A DNA stretch of 27,598 bases from Synergistaceae bacterium UBA5827. GTDB taxonomy: Bacteria; Synergistota; Synergistia; Synergistales; 79-D21. The notes below the pieces were generated by a model. The model did not search any database and had not been told where the DNA came from. It saw nothing but the letters and a program-made list of their open reading frames with translations. Made by a program: the position numbers and the translations under genes. Location: positions 1 through 27,598 of the forward strand of contig DJHE01000007.1 of NCBI GenBank assembly GCA_002432945.1, read 5' to 3'. Positions 1-7,584 of the stretch are shown piece after piece. Position 1 is the stretch's first letter. Every line of letters starts with the position of its first letter.

Positions 1-221
1 TGTGTGTGGTTTTGCGGTCGTGACAGGGGGATCCGACCATTCCAGGCCTGTGAAGTGTCCACGTTCCCTTCAGCGCCTTTTCTGGTCTTTTCCTCTACCC
101 GCTCGATCCGCCTTCTGAAATCCGCTCTCCCTTGTTGGCTGGGGGTTGGTGCACCTCCTTCCGTGCCTTCCGGGGTCGTCGCGGCATTCGAAGCAGAATA
201 ATCCCAAGGTAAAATTTTCAA
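1..221 (-). CDS. Possible partial CDS running off the left edge (doubtful)
   Basis: An open frame on the minus strand runs from a TTG at 219-221 to the left edge with no stop, about 73 codons. Its middle is rich in Ala, Thr, Gly, Pro and Gln, followed by a charged Arg/Glu/Lys stretch, like a flexible linker. There is no convincing ribosome site before the TTG and I recognise no domain. Two other frames on this strand contain stops within the same stretch. It could be the start of a divergently transcribed neighbour or simply chance; the plus-strand open frame here looks no better. Treat as a placeholder only. Confidence 0.2.
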   Translation of the reverse strand, partial: MKILPWDYSASNAATTPEGTEGGAPTPSQQGRADFRRRIERVEEKTRKGAEGNVDTSQAWNGRIPLSRPQNHT

Positions 222-487
222 AGAACTTGAGAAATTCTAACATGGGTGATCTAAGATGGGAAACAACACAGGAAAGGCCGAAGGAGGGTTTGCGAGATTT
301 CCCTTTTTCCATTTCCGTGCCATAATCAAGCCAAGGACCGCTTTTAGTTCACGTTAATGCAAGTTTTTCGGAGATCCTTGCCGTACAAATAGCCGTGTAA
401 CAAAGTGATAGTAAGATTGACTAGAGGGCCTAATCGGGGTTTTTGTGATAATCGGTTGTGATGATTGTCTGGGAGCCAGAAGAGTCT
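222..487. other. Intergenic region upstream of the DUF4127 gene
   Basis: No coding frame with a credible ribosome site is visible on either strand. The region is more AT-rich than the genes around it. It contains the direct repeat, the possible extended -10 element and the leader pairing listed separately, and it ends at a hairpin with a T-tract. No match to a riboswitch consensus that I know (purine, guanidine, SAM, TPP, cobalamin, c-di-GMP, fluoride, ZTP, Moco) was found by eye. Confidence 0.5.
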
Positions 488-491
488 AGTC
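419..491 (+). promoter_or_regulatory. Possible leader element with mutually exclusive pairing
   Basis: GACTAGA (419-425) is perfectly complementary to TCTAGTC (485-491). The downstream copy overlaps the 5' arm of the terminator-like hairpin at 488-513, so the two structures cannot form together. That is the usual logic of an attenuator or riboswitch. The enclosed 59 nt have only short internal complementarities, such as GGC 427-429 with GCC 475-477, and match no class I know. If transcription instead starts near 459 from the extended -10 element, the upstream partner would not be in the RNA and this reading fails. Confidence 0.25.
443..467 (+). promoter_or_regulatory. Direct repeat overlapping a possible extended -10 promoter
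   Basis: TTGTGATAATCG (443-454) and TTGTGATGATTG (456-467) match at 10 of 12 positions and are 13 nt apart. The first copy contains TGtGATAAT (444-452), which reads as an extended -10 element with a 5/6 hexamer. A near-consensus TTGACT lies at 417-422, but it is 24 nt from the hexamer, too far for a normal -35. The repeats could be a tandem regulator site over the promoter of the DUF4127 gene. The evidence is pattern only. Confidence 0.3.
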
Positions 492-513
492 CCATCGGCT
501 GATGGGGCTTTTT
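488..513 (+). terminator. Terminator-like hairpin ahead of the DUF4127 gene (attenuator?)
   Basis: The arms AGTCCCATC (488-496) and GATGGGGCT (501-509) form a 9-bp stem with one G-U pair and a GGCT loop, followed by a T-tract at 509-513. It sits about 25 nt before the GTG start at 539 with no plus-strand gene upstream to terminate. It is therefore either an attenuator for the DUF4127 gene, the end of a short untranslated RNA, or the end of a gene lying left of the window. Confidence 0.55.
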
Positions 514-538
514 CATTTGGAGGATCGGAGGGCTGCCG

Positions 539-2092
539 GTGAAAAAGCGGAATGTGAGGGTACTGTTGGCCCTCTTTCTGGTTGGATTCCTGGGATGGCG
601 TGCAGTTACGGCAAACGCGCAATCGATCGTATACGTCCCGCTGGATGACCGTCCGTACTCCCTTGACCGGGTGTTGGAGGCTGCCGCAGCCCTTGGGGTT
701 GGAATCCAGCTACCTCCTGAATCGTTTTTCAGGGGGCAGGAAGGGATTCCTGATTTTGACGGGCTTTACGAATGGCTGGCCTCCCACCGGAAAGACGGTC
801 CCTCTATCGTTGCGGCGGATGCCTTCCTTTTTGGTGGCCTCGTTTCGTCCCGGACCCATGAACTGGACCAAGAGGAAATATCCCGACGCTTCGAAGGGCT
901 CAGAGCCATGAGTTCGGCTTTATCAAAGCCTCCCTTTGTCATTTTCGGGACTCTTCTCCGGTTGCCGAGGCAGAGCCAGGGGATCCTGGATGCCGAATTC
1001 AACGCAAAGTGGGCTCCCCAGTTGTTTAGCCTGGCCCGTTTGCAAACTGCGGCTTCTCGGGGACTTTTGTCCGATGAGGATTTGGCTTCCGCCGAACGCC
1101 TGCTCAAGACAATCCCCGTGACTGTGCTGAAAGAATGGGCGAACCGTAGAAACCAAAGCCTTCGAGCTGCGAATAGGCTCCTCGCCCTGCATAGTTCAAG
1201 GGGAATCGATTTCGTGGGCATTGGGCTTGACGATAACGTTTCTCCCCTTTGGCTGGAGCAGGAATTCAGTTCGATGGCCACGACGATCGAAAACGCGCCC
1301 CGGTGCCGGGCAGCGGTCGTGCCGGGAGTGGACCAGATGGGCCTTCTCCTTTTTGGAAGGGTCTTCCTCTGGGACAATCCTAAGCAGAAGGTCTACCCCT
1401 ATTTCCCCGGCTTGCCCGAAAAAAATCCCATGCCGACTTACTCGGGATTCTCCCCGAAGGAGTCGCTCGAGATCCAGGCGGATGTCCTGGGAGTGCAGCT
1501 GGTTTCGGATCCGGAAGAGGCCGACCTGGTACTCGTGGTCAATCCTCCAGCCGATGGCCGGACGAGGGAAGCTTCTTCCCCGGTGAACCGGCGTATTGCC
1601 GACCCGCTTGACATTGCCATTGCCGGTGGAATCGAGGAATTCCTTTCGTCCGGCAAGCCGGTGGCCCTGGCGGATATCGCCTTCGACAACGGGGCCGATA
1701 ATGGACTGATGGAAGCCCTGCGTGAAAGGAAACTGCTGGGTCGGCTCGCGGCGTATTCCGGGGGAAACACGTCCGATAACGCCATCGGCCTTGCGCTTGC
1801 CGGGGGAGTCCTCTCCCGATGGATGACGGAGCCCCGAAGGAAGTGGATCCTGTTTGCCCGCTTGCTGGACGAATGGGGGTACCAGGCTAATGTCCGTCCA
1901 GCCGTTTCCTCGAAAGGGCCTTTCGGGGGTCAAGCTTCCCCCGGCCAGCTTGAAACGCGTATCCATGAGCAACTCTTGGCTTTTTCGCAATCGGTTCTTG
2001 AGGATTTCGGGACCGTGGGTTTCAAGGTTAGTTACCCTTGGGGCCGTCTTTTCGAAATCAGGATCACGAGCAAGGAAAAAGGAGACGATTGA
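539..2092 (+). CDS. Secreted DUF4127 family protein
   Basis: This is a 517-residue protein of a family with no established function, common in Firmicutes and Synergistota. An N-terminal Lys/Arg cluster, a hydrophobic core at about residues 7-20 and an Ala-x-Ala end near residue 27 give a signal peptide, so the protein should be exported. Recognisable DUF4127 landmarks follow: VPLDDRP just after the signal, FLFGGLVSSR, a GLDDN segment, a VDQMG segment, an AFDNGADN segment and a YSGGNTSDN segment towards the C-terminus. The start is GTG at 539, with a GGAGG-type ribosome site about 11-19 nt upstream. The nucleoside transporter genes follow on the same strand after 134 nt, so a link to nucleoside uptake is possible but unproven. 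A hairpin with a T-tract precedes the gene. Confidence 0.85.
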   Translation: MKKRNVRVLLALFLVGFLGWRAVTANAQSIVYVPLDDRPYSLDRVLEAAAALGVGIQLPPESFFRGQEGIPDFDGLYEWLASHRKDGPSIVAADAFLFGGLVSSRTHELDQEEISRRFEGLRAMSSALSKPPFVIFGTLLRLPRQSQGILDAEFNAKWAPQLFSLARLQTAASRGLLSDEDLASAERLLKTIPVTVLKEWANRRNQSLRAANRLLALHSSRGIDFVGIGLDDNVSPLWLEQEFSSMATTIENAPRCRAAVVPGVDQMGLLLFGRVFLWDNPKQKVYPYFPGLPEKNPMPTYSGFSPKESLEIQADVLGVQLVSDPEEADLVLVVNPPADGRTREASSPVNRRIADPLDIAIAGGIEEFLSSGKPVALADIAFDNGADNGLMEALRERKLLGRLAAYSGGNTSDNAIGLALAGGVLSRWMTEPRRKWILFARLLDEWGYQANVRPAVSSKGPFGGQASPGQLETRIHEQLLAFSQSVLEDFGTVGFKVSYPWGRLFEIRITSKEKGDD

Positions 2093-2226
2093 TTGTCCCT
2101 CCAGCAGGTGCAGGGGCCCATGAGGCTGAAATTATTTGGGTCTTGCGGCAAATTGTACGCCATGTTATCAATGATATGAATCCTAAGGGCCAGAATCGAA
2201 GTCAAATTCGGGAGGCGGAATAGCGG

Positions 2227-3309
2227 ATGAGAAAGAACTGGGCAATCGCGGTTTTCATGGCGTTCCTCCTTGTGGGTACAGCGGCTTGGGCAATCGCCCC
2301 TGTACCCGCGAAGGAGATCAAGGCCGGTTTCGTTTATGTCGGACCGGTTGGAGACGGTGGCTGGACCTACATGCATGACAAGGGACGCCTTGACATGGAG
2401 AAGGCCTTCCCCGGGTTGACCTCGAGCATCGTCGAGTCCGTGCCTGAAGGCCCGGATGCCGTTCGGGTCATGGAGACCTTCGTGCGGAACGGGTCCAAGC
2501 TTGTCTTCGCGACCTCCTTCGGGTACATGGACTTCGTCCAGGAAGTGGCGAAGAAGCATCCTGATGTCGTTTTCATGCACTGCTCGGGCTACAAGTCGGC
2601 GCCAAACGTGGGGACCTATTTCGGCCGGATTTACCAGCCGCGCTACCTCTCCGGTCTTGTTGCCGGCAAGATGACGAAGAGCAACGTCATCGGCTACGTG
2701 GCCGCAAACCCGATCCCCGAAGTCATCCGGGGGATCAACGCTTTCACGCTAGGGGTGCGCAAGGTCAACCCCAAGGCGAAGGTGAAGGTCATCTGGCTGT
2801 TCTCCTGGTTTGATCCCGGCAAGGAGAAGGAAGCGACCAAGGCCTTGATCGACTCGGGCGCAGACGTAATCGCCATGCACGCCGATTCCGGGGCCGCACC
2901 GCAGGCCGCCGAGGAAGCAAAGGTCTGGGTTGTCGGGTACAACAACGACATGAGCAAGTATGCCCCGACTCGTCACCTGACCGCACCCGTCTGGGACTGG
3001 GGGAAACTTTACAAGTACACGGCGGACAAGGTCGTCAAGGGAACCTGGAAGTCCGAATCGATCTGGTGGGGGCTGAAGGAGAAGATGGTCGGCCTGGCAC
3101 CCTTTGGCAAGTCCGTCCCGGATAGCGTGAAAAAGATCGTTGCCGCTGAGCAGGCGAAGATCGTATCGGGCAAATGGGATGTCTTTACTGGCCCCATAAG
3201 GGACCAGGCGGGCAAGGTCAAGATCGAAGCCGGGAAACGGATGTCCGATGGGGACATGCTTTCCATGAGCTGGTTCGTCCAGGGTGTCGAGGGGACGATC
3301 CCGAAGTAG
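2227..3309 (+). CDS. BMP-family ABC transporter substrate-binding protein (nucleoside type)
   Basis: This is the periplasmic binding protein of an ABC importer of the basic membrane protein (BMP/PnrA) family, whose characterised members bind purine nucleosides. It has 360 residues. Residues 1-22 are a signal peptide ending in an Ala-rich cleavage site. There is no lipobox cysteine, so it is probably free in the periplasm rather than a lipoprotein, unlike many Gram-positive homologues. The first strand of the mature protein carries the BMP hallmark FVYVGPVGDGGWTYMHDKGR. The ATG at 2227 has GGGAGGCGG 9 nt upstream. A strong terminator follows at 3336, before the ATPase gene, which would let the binding protein be made in excess. 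The nearby purine phosphoribosyltransferase supports a purine ligand, but the exact ligand cannot be read from sequence. Confidence 0.92.
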   Translation: MRKNWAIAVFMAFLLVGTAAWAIAPVPAKEIKAGFVYVGPVGDGGWTYMHDKGRLDMEKAFPGLTSSIVESVPEGPDAVRVMETFVRNGSKLVFATSFGYMDFVQEVAKKHPDVVFMHCSGYKSAPNVGTYFGRIYQPRYLSGLVAGKMTKSNVIGYVAANPIPEVIRGINAFTLGVRKVNPKAKVKVIWLFSWFDPGKEKEATKALIDSGADVIAMHADSGAAPQAAEEAKVWVVGYNNDMSKYAPTRHLTAPVWDWGKLYKYTADKVVKGTWKSESIWWGLKEKMVGLAPFGKSVPDSVKKIVAAEQAKIVSGKWDVFTGPIRDQAGKVKIEAGKRMSDGDMLSMSWFVQGVEGTIPK

Positions 3310-3335
3310 GCTGGGGAAACAAACCGTCGAAACGA

Positions 3336-3363
3336 GGGAGCCCCGTCGAAGGGGCTCCCTTTT
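3336..3363 (+). terminator. Rho-independent terminator after the BMP protein gene
   Basis: GGGAGCCCC (3336-3344) and GGGGCTCCC (3351-3359) form a perfect 9-bp stem around a 6-nt loop, followed by TTTT at 3360-3363. It lies 27 nt past the stop of the binding-protein gene and about 80 nt before the ATPase gene of the same transporter. Partial read-through here would lower ATPase and permease levels relative to the binding protein. Confidence 0.85.
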
Positions 3364-3445
3364 CTTGTCGAACGTTGACAATTCGGGCCTTTGAGGCAAA
3401 CTTGGATGGTTGCAAAGAATTTTCTTCCCGGGAGAGTGGACCCCG

Positions 3446-5002
3446 ATGGATTCCTCAATGCAGCAGGCGCCGCTCGTGGAAATGCGGGGCATCAGCAAGG
3501 CTTTCGCCACTGTCAGGGCGAACGCGGGAATCGATTTTGACGTCAGGCCGGGCGAGGTTCATACCCTGCTTGGCGAGAACGGCGCCGGCAAGAGCACGCT
3601 GATGAACATCCTGAACGGCCTCTACATTCCCGATTCGGGAACGATTCGGGTCAAAGGTGAGAATCGCCGCTTTTCCTCCCCGAGAGATGCCATTGCTGCC
3701 GGGATCGGCATGGTTCACCAGCACTTCATGCTCGTCCAGGTCCTTACTGTCTGGGAGAACATGATCATGGGGTTACCAGGCTTGGAGGCAATTCTTCCGA
3801 AAAAAACAGTCATCAAGCGGATTCAAGACATTTCTACCCGTTACGGCCTGGGGGTTGAACCGGAGGCACGTGTCTGGCAGCTTTCCGTGGGCGAGCAGCA
3901 GCGCGTGGAAATCCTGAAAATGCTCTACCGCAGAGCCGAAATCCTGGTCCTCGACGAGCCGACCTCCGTGTTGACCCCACAGGAAGTCCACCACTTGTTC
4001 AACACGATTCGGCAAATGACTGCGGAAGGGCATGGAGTTGTTTTCATTTCCCACAAGCTCGACGAAGTCATGGAAATTTCTGACCGTATCACGATCCTCC
4101 GGAAGGGCGAAGTTGTGGAAACCCTTTCCGGGCGGAACGTGTCCAAGGAAGAGCTGGCGGAGAAAATGGTGGGACGGAAGGTCGTTTTTGCGGTTGACAA
4201 GACGGTCCTGAACCTGGGGGAAACGGTTCTTGAAACCGATGGGGTATGTGCCCTGAACGACCGGGGGTTGCCGGCGGTACGAAACCTCAGCCTTTCCATC
4301 CGGGAAGGCGAGATCCTGGGGATCGCCGGTATCGCAGGCAACGGCCAGCGGGAACTGTGCGAGGCATTGTCGGGACTGAGGCCTATCCAGTTCGGCCGGG
4401 TCATCCTGATGGGAGTCGATATGACGGGAGCCCATCCCATAGAATTCATCAAGGCGGGTGTGGGTTATATACCCGCCGATCGCAAGGGAACGGGCCTTGT
4501 TGGCTCCATGAACCTGCGTGAGAATTTCAACCTCAAGAACTTCTGGAGGAAGCCATACTCCCGGGGCATCTTCCTGAGCTGGGAAAACGTGGCCGGGGAG
4601 ACCGGCCGGATCGTGGAAAGGTTCGGGGTGGCAACCCCGGGCCTGGGGGTACCCGTGAGGAACCTGTCTGGAGGAAACCAGCAGCGTCTCATGCTGGGCC
4701 GGGAACTGTCCGGGACGCCGCGCCTCATCGTAGCCATGCAGCCCACCTGGGGACTCGACGTAGGCGCGACGGAATTTGTAAGGGATCAGCTTCTCCGGCA
4801 GCGGGAAAGAGGAGCTGCGATCCTTCTCGTTTCCGAAGACCTGGAAGAAGTCATGGCCTTGAGCGACCGGCTGGCCGTCATTCACAAGGGGGAAATCATG
4901 GGGGTAGTCGACGATCCTCGCGGGGTTACGGAGGAAGAGCTGGGACTGATGATGGCTGGGATTCCCATGTCCGCCGCGGTAAGAGGGGAGAGAAGCCTAT
5001 GA
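3446..5002 (+). CDS. Nucleoside-type ABC transporter ATPase (two fused nucleotide-binding domains)
   Basis: This cytoplasmic ATPase powers the BMP-type importer. It has 518 residues and two ATPase domains in tandem, as is normal for this family. Domain 1 has Walker A GENGAGKST (43-51), signature LSVGEQQR (146-153) and Walker B ending LDEPT (169-173). Domain 2 has a degenerate Walker A, GIAGNGQRE (295-303), which lacks the lysine and serine, an intact signature LSGGNQQR (407-414), and VAMQPT (429-434) in place of Walker B with its acidic pair. Domain 2 is thus probably catalytically impaired, which is typical of the sugar and nucleoside ATPases. I chose the ATG at 3446, with GGGAG at 3430-3434, over an in-frame TTG at 3410. 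The stop overlaps the next start as ATGA. Confidence 0.93.
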   Translation: MDSSMQQAPLVEMRGISKAFATVRANAGIDFDVRPGEVHTLLGENGAGKSTLMNILNGLYIPDSGTIRVKGENRRFSSPRDAIAAGIGMVHQHFMLVQVLTVWENMIMGLPGLEAILPKKTVIKRIQDISTRYGLGVEPEARVWQLSVGEQQRVEILKMLYRRAEILVLDEPTSVLTPQEVHHLFNTIRQMTAEGHGVVFISHKLDEVMEISDRITILRKGEVVETLSGRNVSKEELAEKMVGRKVVFAVDKTVLNLGETVLETDGVCALNDRGLPAVRNLSLSIREGEILGIAGIAGNGQRELCEALSGLRPIQFGRVILMGVDMTGAHPIEFIKAGVGYIPADRKGTGLVGSMNLRENFNLKNFWRKPYSRGIFLSWENVAGETGRIVERFGVATPGLGVPVRNLSGGNQQRLMLGRELSGTPRLIVAMQPTWGLDVGATEFVRDQLLRQRERGAAILLVSEDLEEVMALSDRLAVIHKGEIMGVVDDPRGVTEEELGLMMAGIPMSAAVRGERSL

Positions 5003-6069
5003 GCGCTCCTTTCAGGGTGGAACGCCGCCTTGACTGCCCCGCCTGGCTAAACTGGGCGATTCCCGTGGGTGCGGTTGCGACGGCTCTTCTGGCAGGCGCG
5101 GTCCTGCTGTTTTTCCTTGGAGTATCCCCGCTTGCAGCCTACACTGCCATGTTCAGGGGAGCCCTGGGAGATGCCTGGGGCCTGAGTGAAACGATCGTCA
5201 AGGCGATTCCCCTGACACTTGCAGGGCTTGCTGTCGGGCTTTCGTTCACCATGGTCGTCTGGAACATCGGTGCCGAAGGGCAGCTCGTCATGGGGGCGCT
5301 CGCCGCGGTTGCGGTGGTTCGCTACGCCTTCGTGGACAGCGCTCCCGTAATGTTTTTCCTCATGTTCGTGGCGGCAGCTTTGGCGGGAGGGCTTTGGGCG
5401 GGCTTCGCAGGATTCCTGAAGGCCAGGTGGAGCGTCAACGAGATCATCACGACCTTGATGATGAATTACATCGCCATCCTCCTGACCGAATATTTTATCT
5501 ACGGCCCCTGGCGGGACCCTTCCAGCCTGGGTTTTCCGATGACCGCCCCTTTCCCGGCTGCGGCACGGCTTGCCGTGCTCGGGGGAACCCGGGTTCACGT
5601 GGGCCTTATCCTGGCGATTTTCCTTGCCCTCCTTTTCAGGGTTCTCTACCGTTGGACGCGCTGGGGTTTCGAGCTTCGCGTCATCGGGAACAACGCCAAT
5701 GCAGCCCGTTACGCGGGGATGGACTACATGAAGAACGTCCTCCTGGCCATGTTCGTATCGGGTGCCGTGGCGGGAATAGCCGGAATGATCGAAGTTGCCG
5801 GGCTCCAGGGGAGAATCCAGCCCGGGTTCTCGGCGGGGTACGGTTATACGGCCATCATCGTGGCCTGGCTTGCTCGGCTGAACCCCGTAGGAACGGTCTT
5901 TGTCTCCTTCCTCCTTGGGGCACTCCTCGTCGGGGGGGATACCCTGCAGGTTGTCATGAGGCTTCCTCTGGCGAGCGTCCAGGTCCTACAGGGGCTGATC
6001 CTGTTCTGTGTCCTGGGGGGAGAGTTTTTCAGGAATTACCGGATTGTACCGGTCGGCAAGGGGGAATAA
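4999..6069 (+). CDS. Nucleoside-type ABC transporter permease 1
   Basis: This inner-membrane permease of the BMP-type importer has 356 residues and belongs to the BPD_transp_2 fold shared by branched-chain amino acid, ribose and nucleoside importers. There are about eight to ten hydrophobic segments from residue 15 onward. An EGQLVMGA motif near residue 95 and an RVIGNNANAARYAGMDY segment near residue 230 are typical cytoplasmic-loop landmarks where these permeases contact the ATPase. Its ATG overlaps the ATPase stop by 4 nt, and the second permease begins 5 nt after its own stop, so all three should be co-translated. A run of seven G at 5932-5938 lies in the coding sequence. Confidence 0.92.
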   Translation: MSAPFRVERRLDCPAWLNWAIPVGAVATALLAGAVLLFFLGVSPLAAYTAMFRGALGDAWGLSETIVKAIPLTLAGLAVGLSFTMVVWNIGAEGQLVMGALAAVAVVRYAFVDSAPVMFFLMFVAAALAGGLWAGFAGFLKARWSVNEIITTLMMNYIAILLTEYFIYGPWRDPSSLGFPMTAPFPAAARLAVLGGTRVHVGLILAIFLALLFRVLYRWTRWGFELRVIGNNANAARYAGMDYMKNVLLAMFVSGAVAGIAGMIEVAGLQGRIQPGFSAGYGYTAIIVAWLARLNPVGTVFVSFLLGALLVGGDTLQVVMRLPLASVQVLQGLILFCVLGGEFFRNYRIVPVGKGE

Positions 6070-6074
6070 GATAA

Positions 6075-7004
6075 ATGGAAATCCTGGTTCCGATCCTTTC
6101 TGCCGCGATCCGGAGCGGAACGCCCATCCTTTATGCGACACTTGGCGAGATCCTGACCGAGAAGGCCGGTGTCCTCAACCTGGGACTCGAGGGACTGATG
6201 CTCCTTGGGGCCTTTTCCGGGTTTTCCGCGACGATGGTGACGGGGAACCCGTGGTTGGGATTAGCGGTGGCGGTGCTGGTGGGAATGCTCGTTTCGGCCA
6301 TCCATGCCTTCCTCTGCGTGAGCATGGGAGCAAACCAGGTGGTCAGCGGCCTGGCGATCACCATGTTCGGTACAGGCCTTAGCGCGCTGCTTGGAAAAGC
6401 CTACGTAGGGGAGACGATCCGGGGCATCGGAGTCATGCCGGTCCCTTTATTGGAGAAGATCCCCATCCTCGGACCCGTCTTTTTCAACCATGATCCCCTG
6501 GTTTACGCTTCCTACCTTCTTGTTGGCTTTCTCTGCTGGTTCATCGCTTCCACACGTTGGGGGCTCACCCTGAGGGCCGTCGGGGAAAACCCGCGGGCCG
6601 TCGATTCGGCGGGGCTGAACGTCACTCTCCTGAGATATGCCTACACGATGATCGGAGGTGGGTTTGCGGCCCTGGGCGGGGCATACCTTTCGGTGGTCTA
6701 TACCCAGATGTGGGTGGAGATGATGACTGCCGGGAGGGGATGGATTGCCGTGGCTCTCGTTATATTCGGGATATGGAATCCTTTACGGGCAGCTTTCGGT
6801 TCCTACCTGTTCGGAGGGGTGGGTGCCCTCCAGCTTCGCATACAGGCCGCCGGAACAACGATACCGGCCCCGCTTCTCCTGATGCTTCCCTATGTCCTGA
6901 CCATCGCGGTGCTTGTGGCGATCTCCATCAAGAAGGGAAAAGGGATCCTTTTGGGGGCTCCTGCCGCACTGGGGCAGCCCTTCCACCGGGAGGAAAGGGA
7001 CTAA
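6075..7004 (+). CDS. Nucleoside-type ABC transporter permease 2
   Basis: This is the second permease of the importer, with 309 residues and the same fold as its partner. The N-terminal half carries the family motif GEILTEKAGVLNLGLEGLML around residues 25-45, very typical of the shorter permease in BMP-type systems. A cytoplasmic RAVGENPRAVDSAG loop lies near residues 170-185. Several hydrophobic segments follow, and the C-terminus is short and basic. It starts 5 nt after permease 1, with GGGGA as ribosome site. Its last 4 nt overlap the end of gpt on the other strand, so the two transcripts run into each other and no terminator hairpin fits between them. Confidence 0.92.
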   Translation: MEILVPILSAAIRSGTPILYATLGEILTEKAGVLNLGLEGLMLLGAFSGFSATMVTGNPWLGLAVAVLVGMLVSAIHAFLCVSMGANQVVSGLAITMFGTGLSALLGKAYVGETIRGIGVMPVPLLEKIPILGPVFFNHDPLVYASYLLVGFLCWFIASTRWGLTLRAVGENPRAVDSAGLNVTLLRYAYTMIGGGFAALGGAYLSVVYTQMWVEMMTAGRGWIAVALVIFGIWNPLRAAFGSYLFGGVGALQLRIQAAGTTIPAPLLLMLPYVLTIAVLVAISIKKGKGILLGAPAALGQPFHREERD

Positions 7005-7492
7005 ATCCTCCCGATAATCGGCTGGGAGAAGGAAAACTCGGAATCCCAGGGAAAGAGGATCCATGTATCCTGGCTGACCTCGGTGATGAAGGCGTCGACA
7101 AGGGGGCGACCATCCGGTTTCGCGTAAACCGTGGCGAAATAGGCCTCCGGAAACATCTGCCTGACCAGCTGGGCCGTTCGCCCGGTGTCCACCAGGTCGT
7201 CGATGATAAGGCAGCCTTGCGGGGCACCTTCAAAAGAGGCTGCCTGCTTGAGTATGGCGGGTTCGCCCTGGGTTCGGAGGGTGTAGCTGGAGACGCAGAT
7301 GGTATCGACGAAATGGATGTCCAGCTCGCGGGCGATGATGGCCGCGGGGACAAGCCCGCCTCGGGCAATAGCGAGAATGCGGTTCCATTTTCCCTTTTCG
7401 TGTAGCTTCCAGGCCAGTGTCTTGCAATCCCTGTGGAGCAGGTCCCAGGATATGGGAAAAGTCTTTTTGTAACGCGCGGAAGTGTCCACCAA
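7001..7492 (-). CDS. gpt: Xanthine/guanine phosphoribosyltransferase
   Basis: It transfers the phosphoribosyl group of PRPP to xanthine or guanine (and sometimes hypoxanthine) to make XMP or GMP in purine salvage. The 163-residue protein is slightly longer than the 152-residue E. coli Gpt and matches it along its length as I remember it. Visible landmarks are ARGGLVPAAIIAREL near residue 43, a VDTICVSSY segment, the PRPP loop LIIDDLVDTGRTA near residues 94-106, AKPDGRPLVD, and a final QDTWI-FPWD segment. The start is a TTG followed by GTG. GGAAGGAG lies 6 nt before the TTG, so either codon could be used. It is convergent with the nucleoside importer, which fits one purine uptake and salvage theme. 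Hypoxanthine activity cannot be excluded. Confidence 0.92.
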   Translation of the reverse strand: MVDTSARYKKTFPISWDLLHRDCKTLAWKLHEKGKWNRILAIARGGLVPAAIIARELDIHFVDTICVSSYTLRTQGEPAILKQAASFEGAPQGCLIIDDLVDTGRTAQLVRQMFPEAYFATVYAKPDGRPLVDAFITEVSQDTWILFPWDSEFSFSQPIIGRI

Positions 7493-7524
7493 AGATCGCT
7501 CCTTCCCTTACGGCCGGTGCGATA

Positions 7525-7553
7525 ACTATAACAGCCCGACGTGGCGGCCGCAA
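7525..7553 (-). promoter_or_regulatory. Candidate gpt promoter
   Basis: On the minus strand, TTGCGG (7553-7548) and TATAGT (7530-7525) are separated by 17 nt, giving a 5/6 -10 hexamer and a TTG-containing -35. Transcription would begin near 7518, about 25 nt before the TTG start. On the other strand a TATAAC at 7527-7532 could serve the HD-domain gene, but it lacks a good -35. Confidence 0.4.
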
Positions 7554-7584
7554 CGGATTCTGGCCCTGAGAGGAAAGGAAAGGA

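Noticed and set aside
4..201. Plus-strand open frame at the left edge
   Set aside because: Composition is atypical, there is no ribosome site inside the window, and no domain is visible.
70..312. Minus-strand 80-codon open frame with a Cys-x2-Cys pair
   Set aside because: It lacks a ribosome site, its cysteine spacing does not complete a zinc or iron-sulfur motif, and it ends in a highly basic tail of no known family.
2153..2180. Promoter TTGTAC with TATGAA before the BMP protein gene
   Set aside because: The match is only 3/6 and 4/6; spacing of 16 is acceptable, but the signal is too weak to list.
2227..2300. Lipoprotein signal on the BMP binding protein
   Set aside because: There is no cysteine in the signal-peptide region, so a lipobox is absent.
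3375..3403. Promoter before the ABC ATPase gene based on TTGACA
   Set aside because: The -35 is perfect but the hexamers 16-18 nt downstream match TATAAT poorly, so it is kept only as a remark in the findings.
3773..4885. Long minus-strand open frame opposite the ABC ATPase gene (370 codons)
   Set aside because: It is antisense to a gene with intact family motifs, its own translation shows no domain, and such frames are common opposite GC-rich genes.
5932..5938. G7 run in permease 1 as a phase-variation tract
   Set aside because: Seven bases is within what GC-rich coding sequence produces by chance; only the G9 tract was kept.
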